64,000 nucleotides of DNA from Allantophomopsis cytisporea (GCA_024752435.1 CP103026.1:1798001-1862000); one strand, 5' to 3'. Positions 10,587-23,111 are shown, counted from the stretch's first letter. A program made the numbers and translations. Notes: generated by a model from the letters alone, not told the origin.

Positions 10587-13500
10587 ACAGGCTCCTCCCA
10601 ATGTCTCTCCCTCTCCTCATCATCCCCATCAACCCATCTTCATCTTCAGATATGATAGACGCGATATCTGTAAGGGTAGCTCCAAACCCACAGGCGGTCA
10701 AAGGTGAAGCACTGGTGTTTTAATGGATCCTATGACGTTGTTTGACCAGGGGGGGGCGAGTACCAGGAGGCATTAAAAAAAGTAGAGCCTCGACTGGGGG
10801 GCCACCCTTGTAAAGTGTAGGCCCGCGAAAAGTCCGAGAGCAAAGCGCAGCGAACGATTTATTGGAATGAAGGTTCATCGAACATGGTGAGTAGGTAAGC
10901 ACAAGTCAAGCACAAACTTCATATGCGGCTTCTTTTTTTGAGTAATGGATGTTATTGTATTCGTCCTATTTTTGCAACATCAAGGGCCGAGTTTGGGGTG
11001 ATGATGATGATGCTGCTGCTGATGATATTGATCATGTTGGCGATGACATTGGCGGCTCGGTATTAATTGTTTGGTTTTGTTGAATACGTGAGTATTGCGT
11101 AATATGGATATTTCGGATTGAGTGATGTATTGCCAATGAATATTCCATTGAATTTCCTGAATACGATAGAGCTTCGATGTATCCGCGTCAGCAGAAATCG
11201 GGGAATGTACGCAATAATAATGTACATACAGACATACATAATAAATAAAGACGTAATTCAATGATGGGACGTTGAAATAGTTCAAGTAAGAGTACGTGAG
11301 ATAGAATAATTCATGTGATGATTCTCGATTTTTCTCTAGAGTATCATGAGTATTCATACCAATCCGAAGACCACCCTCCCTCCCCTCCCCTCCATTCATC
11401 TCCCCATCTTATCTATGTATCCCCTCCTGTTCGTTCCCCTTACAAACTCTCATTGACATCCAAGCTACATATCCTCTCACTCCATCTCCATAATGCACCA
11501 CGTTTCATTCTTCCTTTTGGTGGCTGTCATGGCTGTCATGGCTGTTACATCCCTTTCACATAAGGTTTATCAGAAGCATGGCTTGCAAGCAAGACAGATG
11601 TGTATCAACAAAGTCAAGTACATAGGACAAATATCGACGGATTGAGCTCCATCGCATCTCATCACCATACGTTGTACAGCACATACATCCTCGCATTCTA
11701 CATATCAATTCCATACCTCACCATGCCAATCAACATGCATAAACCCTGAAGCCGCACGTTACAGCCTGGCCCTTCACATCTCAATCTCATCCTTCGCCAC
11801 GGAACATCAACCCAAGCTATCCACACACCCCCTCACAACAATCAGCCTTACAACCCGCCGTCTGCCTCAGCCATCAAGCCACAAACGCCCATTCCGCGCG
11901 CGAGCAACAAAACCAAAGAAAAGAAAGAAGAAAAAAATACATCAAACCAAACCAAACCAGAACCAAACCAGAACCAAAACCAAGCACAAAAAAGTCGCCG
12001 CTCGGGAAATCTCTCACGCTTCTTGACTTTCTCGCACGAACAAGAAATCCCATCCATCTATCTCATCCATTCCCCCCTTCCGCTTATTTACCTGGTACCG
12101 TACTATCTACATACTCTACTCTACTCTACTCTACTCAACTCAACGCACTTACCAAGCTCGATAAAAGAAAAGCCCCGATACTCAGCCGCAGAGGCCAAGG
12201 CACCAACCAAGTCCTACCAGGCATTGCTCGTCCACGCAAAACCTTATTGCCATGCATAAGATCTTTTCGTTCTTTTTCATTCGCTCTTCATCTTTCATAT
12301 CTTGTGAGAAATGCCACCAGTGAACATACATGCATACGGTACGTACTGCGGACGCAACTGGGAAGAGTTTGTGCAAAGATTTGTGCAGAGATTTTAGGAG
12401 GGGTTTCACTGCGATGATTGGCTGGATTGTTGATCTTGTGTGCTGAGGGGTGTGGTGCACTGCGCTGCGGTGGAGGGTGTTCGGATGGTGAGAATGGCAT
12501 GTTGGAGTATGAGAGGCGTTGATGGAAGGGGATTTTGCCTGGTGGTGGTGATGAGATAGATGGTCGTGGTCATGGTCGGCGTATGCAACTGTGAATTCAT
12601 CCCTCGCGCGTTTGATGGTTTTTGTTCGGTACCGCGCTTTCATTTGAGGATTATCGACCGTTGCCACTTGGTTAGATGCATCTTGAAGGGATTCGAGGGT
12701 TCTGTGACTGGCTTGGTGGGCTGTTTGCTTCGAAGATTCCATCCTTTCTCTTGGGAGTTGAGGTGGTTGTTGTGGTTGAGCTACTTCTACTACTGCGTAC
12801 ACGCACCGGTCGATGGTAAGGTGCGTACAACTCATGTAACCATACGTGTAACCATACATGTATACCCAGTATCACTTCACTGCGTGCTCAGCTGTACTAT
12901 CTACCTCGGTGACCTTCAATGGAGGAGAGTAGGAGACTGTCGGAGTACATGTGTTCACGAAGGTATCACCACCCCCTCCTTAATAGAGGCGTCGTAGTAG
13001 CCATGATGTTTCCACGCATCCTGCAGGAGTACAATATGCCTGCACCAACGGAGTGCTGTAAACAGTAGGCCGAGCTACAGAACAACCGCATGAAGTCTTC
13101 CAGTACCTATGCGCATATGCACATACATCCGACTACATACATATGCACGTCTTCCGTAACGAGCAATCTTTCGAATGTTTGATATTTCAATTCGGTCTTA
13201 CAATCAAAGCTGGTTGATATTACAAGTGATTACCGGTGATTACAAGTGCCGCCTTCCACAAGCACAGAGCCGTAAAGACCCTCAAAATTATCGTGATATG
13301 CTTGTTCCTCATGTATGCCTCATGTATGCCTCATGTAGATGCGAATAAGAATAAGGTACAGATACGATCGGTAAATATTAATACGTACAAAAACACGGAG
13401 ATCAGATCAATTCACCAGCTATCTAAATGACAACGATGATGAGATGATGATGATGATGATGATGAATGTCTCGTCACAGTCTCATCTCCTCTCTGAGCAC

Positions 13501-13644
13501 TTGCATCCTCTCACTCTTCCTCCCCCTCCCCTCAACATTCATTTTGTTTATTGATAAACTCCGCTCCCCTTCCACCTCCCCTACGAACCCTTTCCTCTCC
13601 ACTCTTTTTTCTCCCTCTCCCCTTCCCTCCCCTCCACCCTATGC

Positions 13645-13672
13645 GCTGCTGCTGCTGCTGCTGCTGCTGCTG
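13645..13672. repeat. (GCT)n microsatellite
   Basis: About nine GCT units inside a pyrimidine-rich stretch. On the minus strand it would read as poly-Gln in a short ORF, but no gene context supports translation. Confidence 0.9.
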
Positions 13673-14430
13673 TGGACCCACTGCTTCGACTCTGGCTCTT
13701 TGCTGGTCGGTTACTTTAGTTTGATACGGCCTTTGTGGATCTCGCATCCACGTCATACCGCAGGGCCCCCTCTAACCCCTCCGACCCCTCCAAAAAAGCA
13801 AAAAGGCATCGAGAGAAATCGTCATACACGACCAGCCATGAGCGAGAAAGGAAGAAAGAAAAAAAGAAATAATGGATTGGGAGTAACCACATAGTGTTGG
13901 GAGCTTGAATTGTTAGCTGAGCGTAGTTTATGGATCGCTAATGCGATTATGATGTTATACGGCGGTGCTTTCGAGTGAGTTGTGATGAGAATTGAGCCTT
14001 TGAAGATGTCGGATGGAGGAGCTATTATCAACGGAATCAGGTACCTTTGCACTTATCATGTCAGTGGTCTATCCACCCTTGATGGTAAGTACACATTTCT
14101 GACCTTACCTGACCTGACCTTACTCACGATACTCATGTTCAGGCTTATGTGTCTCAATTGATGCCAATGCGAGCTTGCAATCATAAAAATGGTCTGTCAA
14201 TCGCAATCCGTTCATATTCATCTCCCGGCAGAAGCTCGTGTATTGGTTTGATACGTACAGTAGTACAAGTAAGAGTGATTGCGAATGTCCAAATCCAAAT
14301 CCAAATCCTTCCTCCTCCTCCACCATGAATTCCCACTCTTGCACCTTCATTGGTTCACGGAGAGGGATTGATTTCAATTATATTTCATACGGTAACGCTT
14401 ATGAGCAAAGACAAAACTACGGCCATACCA

Positions 14431-14476
14431 GAAAAGAAGAAGAAGAAGAAGAAGAAGAGGAAGAGGACGAAGAAGA
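14431..14476. repeat. (GAA)n purine tract upstream of the aldo-keto reductase
   Basis: A near-perfect GAA run with a few GAG/GAC variants about 200 bp upstream of the aldo-keto reductase start. Purine tracts of this type are frequent in fungal promoters and leaders. Confidence 0.85.
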
Positions 14477-14682
14477 ATAATATTCTACACCCCCAAACAT
14501 CTCAATCCACACTCTCTCTCACAAACCACGACTCTGTTCCGAGAGAGCCTCAAACTCCATACAGTAGACCATAGCCCGTACTCCGTAGACTGAACAAAAA
14601 TGACATAGTTACCCGAACACACTTTACACTGCACACGCCCGAAACCAACCAGCCAGAAGCAAAAAGAACCTGGAAGCCAGCC

Positions 14683-16004
14683 ATGAGACTCAGAAGTGCC
14701 TTGCTAAACGCCCGAAGAGCTTCCTTTTTGAAATACCCAAGTATCCCAATCCAATCCCCCCTCCTCCTCCATTCTCAACTTCAAATCACAACCAACAACC
14801 ATCTCTCTTCGAACTTGATACCCATTGAAATTTGTCCCTTTGCGTTATCATCGGCACCCAGAAGATCCCATCACACACAACATAGAACACTGCACAACAT
14901 GGCCTCAACCGGAACTCCAGTGAAGAGCCCCATGCTCAAGCTCTCCAACGGCGTCGAATTCCCAGCACTGGGATTCGGCACCTTCGCCGCCGAGGGCAGC
15001 GTGGGCGAGACACACCGCGCCGTCGTCGCCGCCCTGAAGGCGGGATACCGCCACTTGGACTGCGCCTGGTTCTACGGCAACGAGAACGAAGTCGGCTCCG
15101 GCATCCGCGAGTTCCTCGCTGAGCACCCCGACCTCAGTCGCAAGGACATCTTCATCACCACCAAGGTCTGGAACCACCTCCATGCGCCCGAGGACGTCGA
15201 GTGGAGCATCAACAACTCCCTGGAGAACTTCCAAACCGATTACATTGACTGCTACCTCGTTCACTGGCCCATTGCCGCCGAGAAGAATGAGGATCGCACG
15301 GTTAAGATTGGCGCTGATGGAAAGGTGAGCTTCCCTGATTTATCTCTTCAATTCCCAACTTCATGACTCTTATGGGCTTTAAATTCTACTTTGTATTTAT
15401 TACGAGGTCACTACAAATCCTACTCGATCACAATGCTAACACTCAACAGTACGTCATCAACAAAGACCTGACCGACAACCCAGAGCCAACATGGCGCGCA
15501 ATGGAGAAGCTCTACAAGCAAGGCAAGGCGCGCTCCATCGGTGTGTCCAACTGGACACAAAAGGGCCTGGAGCAGCTTCTCAAGATCGCCGAGGTGAAGC
15601 CCATGGTCAACCAAATCGAGATCCACCCGTTCCTGCCCAACACCGAGCTCATTGACTTCTGCCTGGCGCACGACATCATCCCCGTGGCCTACTCGCCGCT
15701 GGGCTCGCAGGACCAAGTGCCCGGCACGGGCGAGAAGGTCTCCACTAACAAGGAGCTCAATGCCATCGCCGAGAAGAACGGCGTCTCCCTCGCCCAGGTC
15801 CTCATCGCCTGGGGCATCCGTCGTGGCTACGCCGTCCTCCCCAAGAGCTCGAACCCCGCTCGCATCCTCAGCAATGCTCAGCTTATCACCCTCTCCGATG
15901 AGGATTATGAGGCTGTTAATAAGGTTGCCGCCGGTCGAAGGTCGAGATTCGTCAACATGAAGGATACTTTCGGTTACGATGTCTGGCCTGAGGAGTCAGC
16001 TTGA
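14683..16004 (+). CDS. aldo-keto reductase (AKR), glycerol/aldehyde reductase type
   Basis: NADPH-dependent reductase of the AKR fold. Two exons, 14683-15324 and 15450-16004, flank a 125-bp intron (donor GTGAGC, branch site GCTAAC, acceptor CAACAG) with the phase preserved. From the internal ATG at 14899 the protein has 326 aa, the normal AKR length. It carries the catalytic tetrad Asp54 and Tyr59 (GYRHLDCAWFYGNE), Lys89 (TTKVWNH) and His122 (YLVHWP), and the C-terminal cofactor loop ILPKSSNPARI-like segment (here VLPKSSNPARI). From the upstream ATG at 14683 it gains 72 residues rich in Arg, Ser and Leu and nearly free of acids, like a mitochondrial presequence. Two isoforms are therefore possible. 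Codons are GC-rich at third positions. The closest known functional types are fungal glyceraldehyde/glycerol or sugar reductases; the substrate cannot be told from sequence alone. Confidence 0.92.
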
Positions 16005-18132
16005 AGGAAGGGATTCGTGGGAAAATTGTAAATAGTTTGCTGGTGTTTAGAATGTATAAATTCTGCCTGTTCTTACCGCTTTTTGGGCGGTCATGGTTTT
16101 GTGATTTACGTGATATTGACACGTGATGTTCCCTTGCATCCCGGGATATGGAATTAATCGAGTGAGACAATGCATGATGTACTCAACACTTTCATGGAGA
16201 GGATGTTCTGCGTTTTCGAGAAGACACAATCTCATGGAAACACATCTTCGATTCTCCATTTCCAAAGCACCCCAAAGCGCATCCCATCACTCCGTCCCTA
16301 CTAGAGCTCCAACGCTACTACACCTATAAAAGGCTTGAACAGCCTCCCACATACGAAGATATGACCAGAACGAACAAAATCCAATTCTGACACCCATCAT
16401 TCTCCGGATCAGGACTCAATCCCGCAGCGACCGTCCCCAGTGCCAATGAAGCAGCAAGCATTCGATGGCGATTGAGCGACGGTGACGGGGGCTTGTGATG
16501 ATGAGCGCGCGACGGCGATGAGGGGTCGAGGTACGTAGCGGTTGCGGTTTGTGTGGAGGCTGCTTGAGCAGGTCCCTAAACCTATGCAGTAGGATTTGGA
16601 GACGCGCCGATTGCTGGACTGTAAGGAGTCAAGGACAGCTTTATAGTCGAGGTGGCGACGCTTGGGAGTCGGTGTGGTGTAGCTGGGTTCTTGGTCGTGC
16701 GTTGATCTGTCTCGGTCTGTATCGGTCTGTATTAGGCTTGCTTGTGATACCTCGCCGGTGATACTCTGTACTGAGTGGATTTGTGTGTTACTTGTCTTGT
16801 TATGTCTTTGCGGATGGAATTATATGCGGAGTACTTGGAAAGGATCTGTAGGCTACTTCATGAGATTTATGCCGTAGAGCGATGAGTATAGAAATCTCAT
16901 TATTGAGCTGTTGGTGATTAGCACGTCAAGCGTCACCGATTGGACGAAGATATAATGGTAGCCAGTCTACGGCGCATACCCATTTCCTTTCGTTAGTCTT
17001 CGTCAACTATTTTTCATAATTATCATTTGCCCACTCATCACCATGGTTAGTTTCCCCACCAGTACGTCGCTGAAGTCTCAGAGCCAAGTCTTTCTGGCCT
17101 TAAGGAATTACTTTCGAAAAGAGGCTTTGAATATCTTTTGATCTTGACTAGACCGGTGTAAAAACTAGGTATATATAGGGTGCTATACAGGCGAACGTCA
17201 GACTGCGTAGGTCAAGAGCACTAGGGAACAAAGCACCTTTGCAGATCTCCTGTATTGGGAACCGCGGATATACTTGTTTAAGATAATTCAATATAGGATT
17301 CGAATTGTGACGCATCACTCTCCTTACACAATCCTTTTATTTTCACAATTATGATAAAATAATCATAGCTTAAAGTTGGTGGATGCCAGTAGCAAGAGGC
17401 AACTTGAGACTAGCATTTGAGTATGTTGGGTAGGGAAGCTACTACTGAGAGTGAGGGCTTGTGTGAACAGTGAATATATCGACCGATGTGTGCTCTTATT
17501 CTGCGTTATTGGTCGTTAGGAATGGATATTACACTTACTATATCAGTGGAGGTCGGGGCATCGTGTCATGACTGCAGCCTCAGTTTCGCACATCAGATCA
17601 ACCATTGATTCTTTGTATCACCTACCTAGAAGGCTACGAGAGTCTTGGCCTTGGCTAATCGTGGATTTTGATATGATGACGAGATTGCAAATGGTGATAA
17701 CATTTTGGATGATGATGGTTGCTAGTGGGTTGAGGACGAGTGTACACCACTTTCGCTACTAAGCACCAATAGACTCACATCAACATATCATTGCGGTAGG
17801 GTCCTTTTGGTATCGCTGTTTGGGGCTTGTCCGGAAGTACTAAGAAATTGTTTTATATAGGCAAATTCCCCAAGAGCTTGGTTCAAGAGCTTAATTTATC
17901 ATACACCAACCTCCAATCAGAACATTTAGCTTCTCTTGATGTCAAATTTCTATATGTAATTATTGTAGCCTGTTTATCTATATCCATCCTTTTGTCCATT
18001 CCTTTCAGCCCGATTTCATACCTCTAATTCGTTACGTTGTCAGCCTCATAAAGATACCCTATAAACATTCCCAAACTCCAATGCCCAGACCGTACACCTA
18101 CAATCCCAACTCCAGCAATGCAACTCCTCATC
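16005..18132. other. intergenic
   Basis: Downstream of the aldo-keto reductase and downstream of the minus-strand gene ending at 18133, so mainly two 3' flanks facing each other. Only short ORFs without motifs are seen. A gradual fall in GC toward 17-18 kb marks entry into the accessory zone. Confidence 0.5.
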
Positions 18133-19632
18133 TCAGCTCTCCATTGGCCTCGAAAGTGGCAACATAACAACACCCTCAAAAACACAACCATCCTTAATCA
18201 TTCGGCGCTTAACCAAGTCATCAGCAACCATCCTCTTCGCCAACCACCCGTCAAAAGCCCCACGCATCTCACTCGCCCCAAACCCCTCCTTCTCCTCGAC
18301 CGGAAATCCCCAATAAGTGATCTTAACTTCCCTTAATCCCCTCGCCTTAGTCAAAGCCTCCACATAATCCCACTCCCTCCACCTACGCACCCTCCTCTCC
18401 TCCACAGCCTTAGCCTTAGTCTCCTCGTCCTCGTCCTCCTGCACCGTCTGCACAACATCAGGGAAGAGATCCTTCCCACACGCCGACCAAACAGTCAAAT
18501 CCACCGCCCTCAACGAATACAGCTCCCGCCTAAAAAAGTCGCACGTGCCCTCCCACAGCGCGTCCTGCGTGCCCATCTTCGTGGGTATCTCGCGCGCAAC
18601 CCGCACATTCCGCACAAACGCCTTTCCGGCGCCGCGGTCCTTGAAGAAGGGGATGACGGCGTCGACGAAGACGCCGAAATCAAAGACCGTCTCGCTGCCG
18701 TAGAGTACGGGCTCGGCCTCCTGATGGATCTGGCGACAGGTGCGGAGGATGGCGGGGTGGATTGAAGTGTGTGGGAAGTCGCGGCGGAAGTTGGCGTTGA
18801 GGAGTTTGTATGTGGTGAGGTTCTCGCGTTGGCGGGACTCCGAGATGGGGGAGGTGGTGAGTTGGGTTTGCTGTGCCGGGTAGAGGGATTGTGTGAAGGC
18901 GTTCACGTTGGATGCTGCCGAGAAGTAGTATCCATTGTGCGGATATTGAGAGACGATTGTATGGGTGCGTGATGGGAGTAGATACTCGTAGACTTTCAGA
19001 CGCAACTCGAGTGGGAGAGACATGAATGGGAAGATATCTGATGAAGGGGGTTGGTCACGTGCTGAAGACATAATATCCGCTGTGGGTGATTCTGATGGAG
19101 TTTTTGATGGAAAGGCGAGGCTAAAAATGGCCTCTGCATCAAGGCCGGCGCTGTTGAGATACATATCGCCGTTCTGGTCGTAGTCCAGGTCTGATTCTGA
19201 GGGTGAATCTTCACAATCTTCAAGCTCAGTGTTGGGTAGTCGAGGAAAATCAAGAGGCACCTCGATTTCCTTACAATTGCTCCGCCAGCGCGCACTCTTA
19301 ATACTCCAGAAGACATTTAATCTAACAGTCTGACCGTGGCTCGGCCTCCGTGCACCACGCCATAAAGCACCAGACACAGGCCCAATACCCCTTCCGTCGG
19401 CCGAATATTGCCGTAGCCCATGATGAATATCACGTATGGGATGTTGCACATGCTGCGCAATATACGTGGATGTACATAAGGGGTTAGATGCTGGTGCGGC
19501 GTCTGGCCTGGTCTGCGGTTGTTCGGTGCCATGCTCACTGATGCGCGGTGTCCGATGCGGCGTACGAGAAATTGACTTCCGCAGCGCTGACCCTGCTGCT
19601 CCTGGCTCTGGCATGGCGTCTCTGGCTGGCAT
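18133..19632 (-). CDS. F-box-like fungal protein with 'LPLELRLKVYEYLL' motif
   Basis: Open frame of 499 aa from the first ATG at 19632. The frame is open a little further upstream but without an ATG. The recognisable core starts near residue 203: LPLELRLKVYEYLLPSRTH is the F-box-like short helical motif typical of a large, expanded fungal family (DUF7730/2EXR type). It is followed at about 310-345 by the second family signature LRTCRQIHQEAEPVLYGS and ETVFDFGVFV. The C-terminus carries an Arg/Glu-rich helix and a short hydrophobic end. The first 200 residues look disordered and may be mis-started; an ATG in M-S-S-A-R-D just before the core is a possible true start if a 5' exon exists. The biochemical role of the family is unknown; a ubiquitin-ligase adaptor is only inferred from F-box similarity. 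The gene at 20484 is a shorter relative on the same strand. Confidence 0.75.
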   Translation of the reverse strand: MPARDAMPEPGAAGSALRKSISRTPHRTPRISEHGTEQPQTRPDAAPASNPLCTSTYIAQHVQHPIRDIHHGLRQYSADGRGIGPVSGALWRGARRPSHGQTVRLNVFWSIKSARWRSNCKEIEVPLDFPRLPNTELEDCEDSPSESDLDYDQNGDMYLNSAGLDAEAIFSLAFPSKTPSESPTADIMSSARDQPPSSDIFPFMSLPLELRLKVYEYLLPSRTHTIVSQYPHNGYYFSAASNVNAFTQSLYPAQQTQLTTSPISESRQRENLTTYKLLNANFRRDFPHTSIHPAILRTCRQIHQEAEPVLYGSETVFDFGVFVDAVIPFFKDRGAGKAFVRNVRVAREIPTKMGTQDALWEGTCDFFRRELYSLRAVDLTVWSACGKDLFPDVVQTVQEDEDEETKAKAVEERRVRRWREWDYVEALTKARGLREVKITYWGFPVEEKEGFGASEMRGAFDGWLAKRMVADDLVKRRMIKDGCVFEGVVMLPLSRPMES

Positions 19633-20483
19633 GATTCCGCTATCAAACACTAGGTCTCCCACCGATCTCGCAGATCAACCACCAATCCTTCTAGAAGAGC
19701 TGCGCGACTCGTGCGTACCTTACTATCTTGTTCCGGAAGATTTGCTGATAAGGATTTTTTCTTTCTGTTGGGGTTTCTAGACGGCTTTTAGGATCAGGGA
19801 AATTGTGGAAGGCTTTAATTTGCCCTCAATGGCTTTCGTCAATGAGCTGTATGGCTCCGAAGACAATTGTTTATTTGGTGGCGTGCGAGTTTGGTGCTGA
19901 TGATCTCACTAGATGGTGGGTAGGCAGAACAAAGATTGTTGTGTTTTTAATTGAGTAGCATCATCTTTGTCAAGTTGACAGTCAAAATCAACAGAGTTCA
20001 GGGCACTCCTTTCAATTAATATTGTCATTGTCTATCGTAAATACGCCGTAATACCGCATGAACAGTCTAGTCATCGACGCAAGTCTATTCAATAATAGGC
20101 AAGATTAATACACCGGATGCCATGAATGATGATACCGAAACAGTCTTCAATGGCTGAATAAGCTGAAAACAGATCATGCAAGGCCGCAACTCCCAAAACA
20201 GTCAACTCCAATGCTTAGCATTTTTGACTCATCAATACCGCCTGTCAAAATAGGTATCTAGACCGGGTGGTATTTTCCCCTTGGGTCGGATTTCTGGGCT
20301 ACGTGTGCTGACGTTAGACTCACAAGGCTGAAGTCTATTGTCCAAACGTCAAACCCAATCGTGATGTAATTTGGATCCAGTCATTGACGTACGTCTTGTT
20401 CAATAATCGCAGGACCAAGGTAATCTGCGAGCCGGAATTGCAGTTCCGAGGTAAAGGTTCTGTGTGAATGGGGCCCCCCTAAA
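19633..20483. other. intergenic
   Basis: Lies between two related minus-strand genes and should hold the promoter of the left one. There is a short G/C-run at about 20470-20478. No gene is supported. Confidence 0.5.
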
Positions 20484-21260
20484 TCAATGAAGTCCAGGGC
20501 TCATCATCTCAGCTCTCAGGAACTGTGTGAAGCCTTTGTCGATACTGGCAGAAAACGCTGTGAAGAAAGCCATCAGGCGTGATCGTGACGGTGGACAATG
20601 CTCAATTTCTGGAATGACTTCCAGTTCTTCGAGCCCGCGAATGGCCAGCAATTGTTGTACCCATTCCATGCCCTCGAAACCACATAGCAGCTTGAAATCT
20701 CGTGCGGAGTATTCTTCGATTCCCTCCCAGCCCGTCAATGGCTTCCCTCCCACCACTGTCAATGATAGTTTTCGAAGTCGAAGGTGCGTAGCGATGAAGT
20801 CGCACACATTCCTCCACTCAGATCGGTCGAAATCTCGAGAGTACACAGCACCTTGCTTGACGAAGGATAGTTCTTGGAGGAGAGGTCGTGTGGCAGGTGA
20901 AAGATCGGAGAGGAAGGGAACAATTGCTTCAATGTTATCGCCGAAGTCAAAGGAATGTGTTCCATATAACAGAAATGATGCCTCTTCACGGATTCTTCGA
21001 TTGACTCCGAGGATAGATGTCTCGAGGTTACATGGCGTAATCATTCGATATGTTGTAGGTTGACTCTGTCGAAGTAAAGTGCCGCTCAAGACACGATAAC
21101 TTGTTCTTGCATGTGCATCTCCTTTCTTATACTCGGCCACGTCTTGCGAACGAATTTGGAATGTCTTGTTACCGCCATCGTCGAACAGCAAGTCGTACAC
21201 CATGAGACGAATCTCGGAAGGGACTCGCATAAAAGCTGATGGTTCATCGTATTCTGCCAT
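20484..21260 (-). CDS. F-box-like fungal protein, short relative of the neighbouring gene
   Basis: Single exon, 258 aa, ATG at 21260. It opens almost at once with the family motif MRVPSEIRLMVYDLLF (about residues 11-26). The second signature LGVNRRIREEASFLLYG follows with THSFDFGDNIEAIVPFL, aligning by eye with LRTCRQIHQEAEPVLYG...VFDFGVFVDAVIPFF in the gene at 18133. The rest is a leucine-rich helical region (LRLRKLSLTVVGG, GLEELEVIPE) without a named domain. Same strand, same motif order and 0.85 kb spacing suggest a tandem duplication followed by strong divergence. The molecular role is unknown. Confidence 0.78.
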   Translation of the reverse strand: MAEYDEPSAFMRVPSEIRLMVYDLLFDDGGNKTFQIRSQDVAEYKKGDAHARTSYRVLSGTLLRQSQPTTYRMITPCNLETSILGVNRRIREEASFLLYGTHSFDFGDNIEAIVPFLSDLSPATRPLLQELSFVKQGAVYSRDFDRSEWRNVCDFIATHLRLRKLSLTVVGGKPLTGWEGIEEYSARDFKLLCGFEGMEWVQQLLAIRGLEELEVIPEIEHCPPSRSRLMAFFTAFSASIDKGFTQFLRAEMMSPGLH

Positions 21261-23111
21261 ACTGTGGTATTGTCTTCTCCTATCTGAATTGTAGAATTTG
21301 CGATCTGCCGTCTAGATAATAATGATCAAGTAAGTATCAATAACTCCAGAGACCGTTGACGTGATTGTATGAGTAAACAGTAGTGTGACGTTTTGCATTG
21401 GATGTGAGCAAGTTTACAAATTGCACCCGATGAATAATAATAATCAGGATTGCTATGTTTGAGTTTCTGCTCTTCGTCCGCGAACCGGTAGACCTTGCTG
21501 GTACTCAGACGTGTTCCACTACCGTGACTGGGCTGACACTTGCAGACTCGACTGATTGATATGCGGTAAATGTGCCCACGAATCGTACGGGCCTATGCGC
21601 GGCGGAAGGTGTTATGCAATAGAAGAAACTCATCATACTTTGAATTACAGCTCGGAGCTCATCGGCGAACTTTGCGCACGATAAGGGGGATGATGATGGT
21701 GTCCTCCCTAAAGCAAGCCATAGTGATGACGAAGGTGCTATGAAGCAGTTGCCGGACCAATTGGGTGAATTATACACTCCGACGAAGCCTCAGACATGAA
21801 AACAGAAGAAATAACTTACATTTGAAGGAATACTAACCGTACGGGCGTAGAAAGGGTTTGCAGGTTTCTTCTCTGTACTGACCAGGTATATTGATGTAGG
21901 ATGTAAAGGTATTTGTACTCATTAGATATGAGATACACATACACAGTAGATGTACAGCCAATCTTACATCATTTTAGATGAATTCATAGAATTTGAAAAT
22001 TGAGAAGACCTGTTGAGCAAGAAGTGTGCCTGTCGGTAGAGTGTCGGCTAGATAAGCAGCCACCACCCATCACATCAACAAACTAAGGTACTACGTAGCC
22101 GCACTGTATCCTGGCAGCCTTAAAATTAAGGTATCAAGTATACGCGATGCAGCTTTCTTTGAGCCTCAACAACTTCGTGCTCTTCCGGAAAAGAAAGGAG
22201 AACACATGAGAGTTATTCCAATAATATCGAAGGAAAATCATAATGCGTACAGATCAGAGTCAACGATCTTACCCAGTCTAGATGTACAGCAGGATGTTTA
22301 TGCGATAATAGATTCTTCGGCTCTTTGTTCTTCAGCGTACTATTTCATCCTCCTTCTCTCCCTTTGTCCCATCCTCCCCACATTATACGCTACGTTCTAA
22401 GTAAACAACCAACCACTAATCAAACAGGGTCTGTTGTATTTTATCAGTACTTACTATTCTGTGCAAACATTACTTCTTGTAGATAATTACCGGGTAATTT
22501 GGCACACGAAGCGCTAGAGCGTATATAATCTATAGTTGAGGGACTTAAATATATGAAGACTAGTAATATAAGACAAGTGATAAATACTAGCACGGGGAAA
22601 CTAAGGTTTGAGTTTTGTGTATGTATAAGTGGAGTATTGTAGTTTGTAGAATCGTGCGTGTGGAATATCTTAATGTTTTTGACTTTATTCATCTGCTCGT
22701 AAATGCAGCAGGCTTTGTTTCTTGGCAGCTTGGAATAGTGGGAATATATTTGACATATTTACGTTCTCACTTGCTTATGACTATTGGATTTCAGTGCTGC
22801 TTTCACCAATTACTAGAACGGCGCTCTAGTGTTATTTGATTATGTCTTCTTTTTCTCGAATATTAGTACAGATAACCAATTTTCACTCTCTGGTACTGCC
22901 ATCAGTTTCTTAATTATAGAGAAGAGAGGGTCTCAACTGTTACAATATGGTTTTCTTGGCTGTAATTCTCAATCAGACCTCTCTTTTCCCCCCACAATCT
23001 TAGCATTGCTGGAATTACAAGCTGCCTCAAATCCGGCTTGAAGCTTACGTAACTATAAATAGGATACTTCGTTCAGAAAGACATTGTCTTATACGTATTA
23101 TTATCAGTCAT
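21261..23111. other. AT-rich intergenic
   Basis: AT-rich sequence between the F-box-like gene and the oligopeptidase pseudogene. A 90-codon minus-strand frame at 21505-21777 has no recognisable motif. Part of the missing N-terminal half of the oligopeptidase pseudogene might be expected just upstream of 23112, but I could not recognise it. Confidence 0.45.

Larger units (their letters stand above)
8538..14682. other. 6.1 kb gene-free divergent region
   Basis: Separates the minus-strand HAD gene from the plus-strand aldo-keto reductase, so both promoters lie here. I see no ORF with recognisable protein features. The longest (12182-12859 minus, 225 codons) is His/Ser/Thr-rich with repetitive codons and no domain. 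The region is studded with short tandem repeats: AGTCAGT words at 9125-9155, TCC at 10558-10586, a 9-bp GGCTGTCAT repeat near 11521-11545, TACTC at about 12111-12136, an 11-bp CCTCATGTATG repeat at 13307-13338, GCT at 13645-13672 and GAA at 14431-14476. Long leaders, enhancers or noncoding RNA are possible but not shown. Confidence 0.55.

Noticed and set aside
12182..12859. 225-codon minus-strand ORF
   Set aside because: His/Ser/Thr-rich with no motif and several overlapping alternatives in other frames; insufficient support for a gene.
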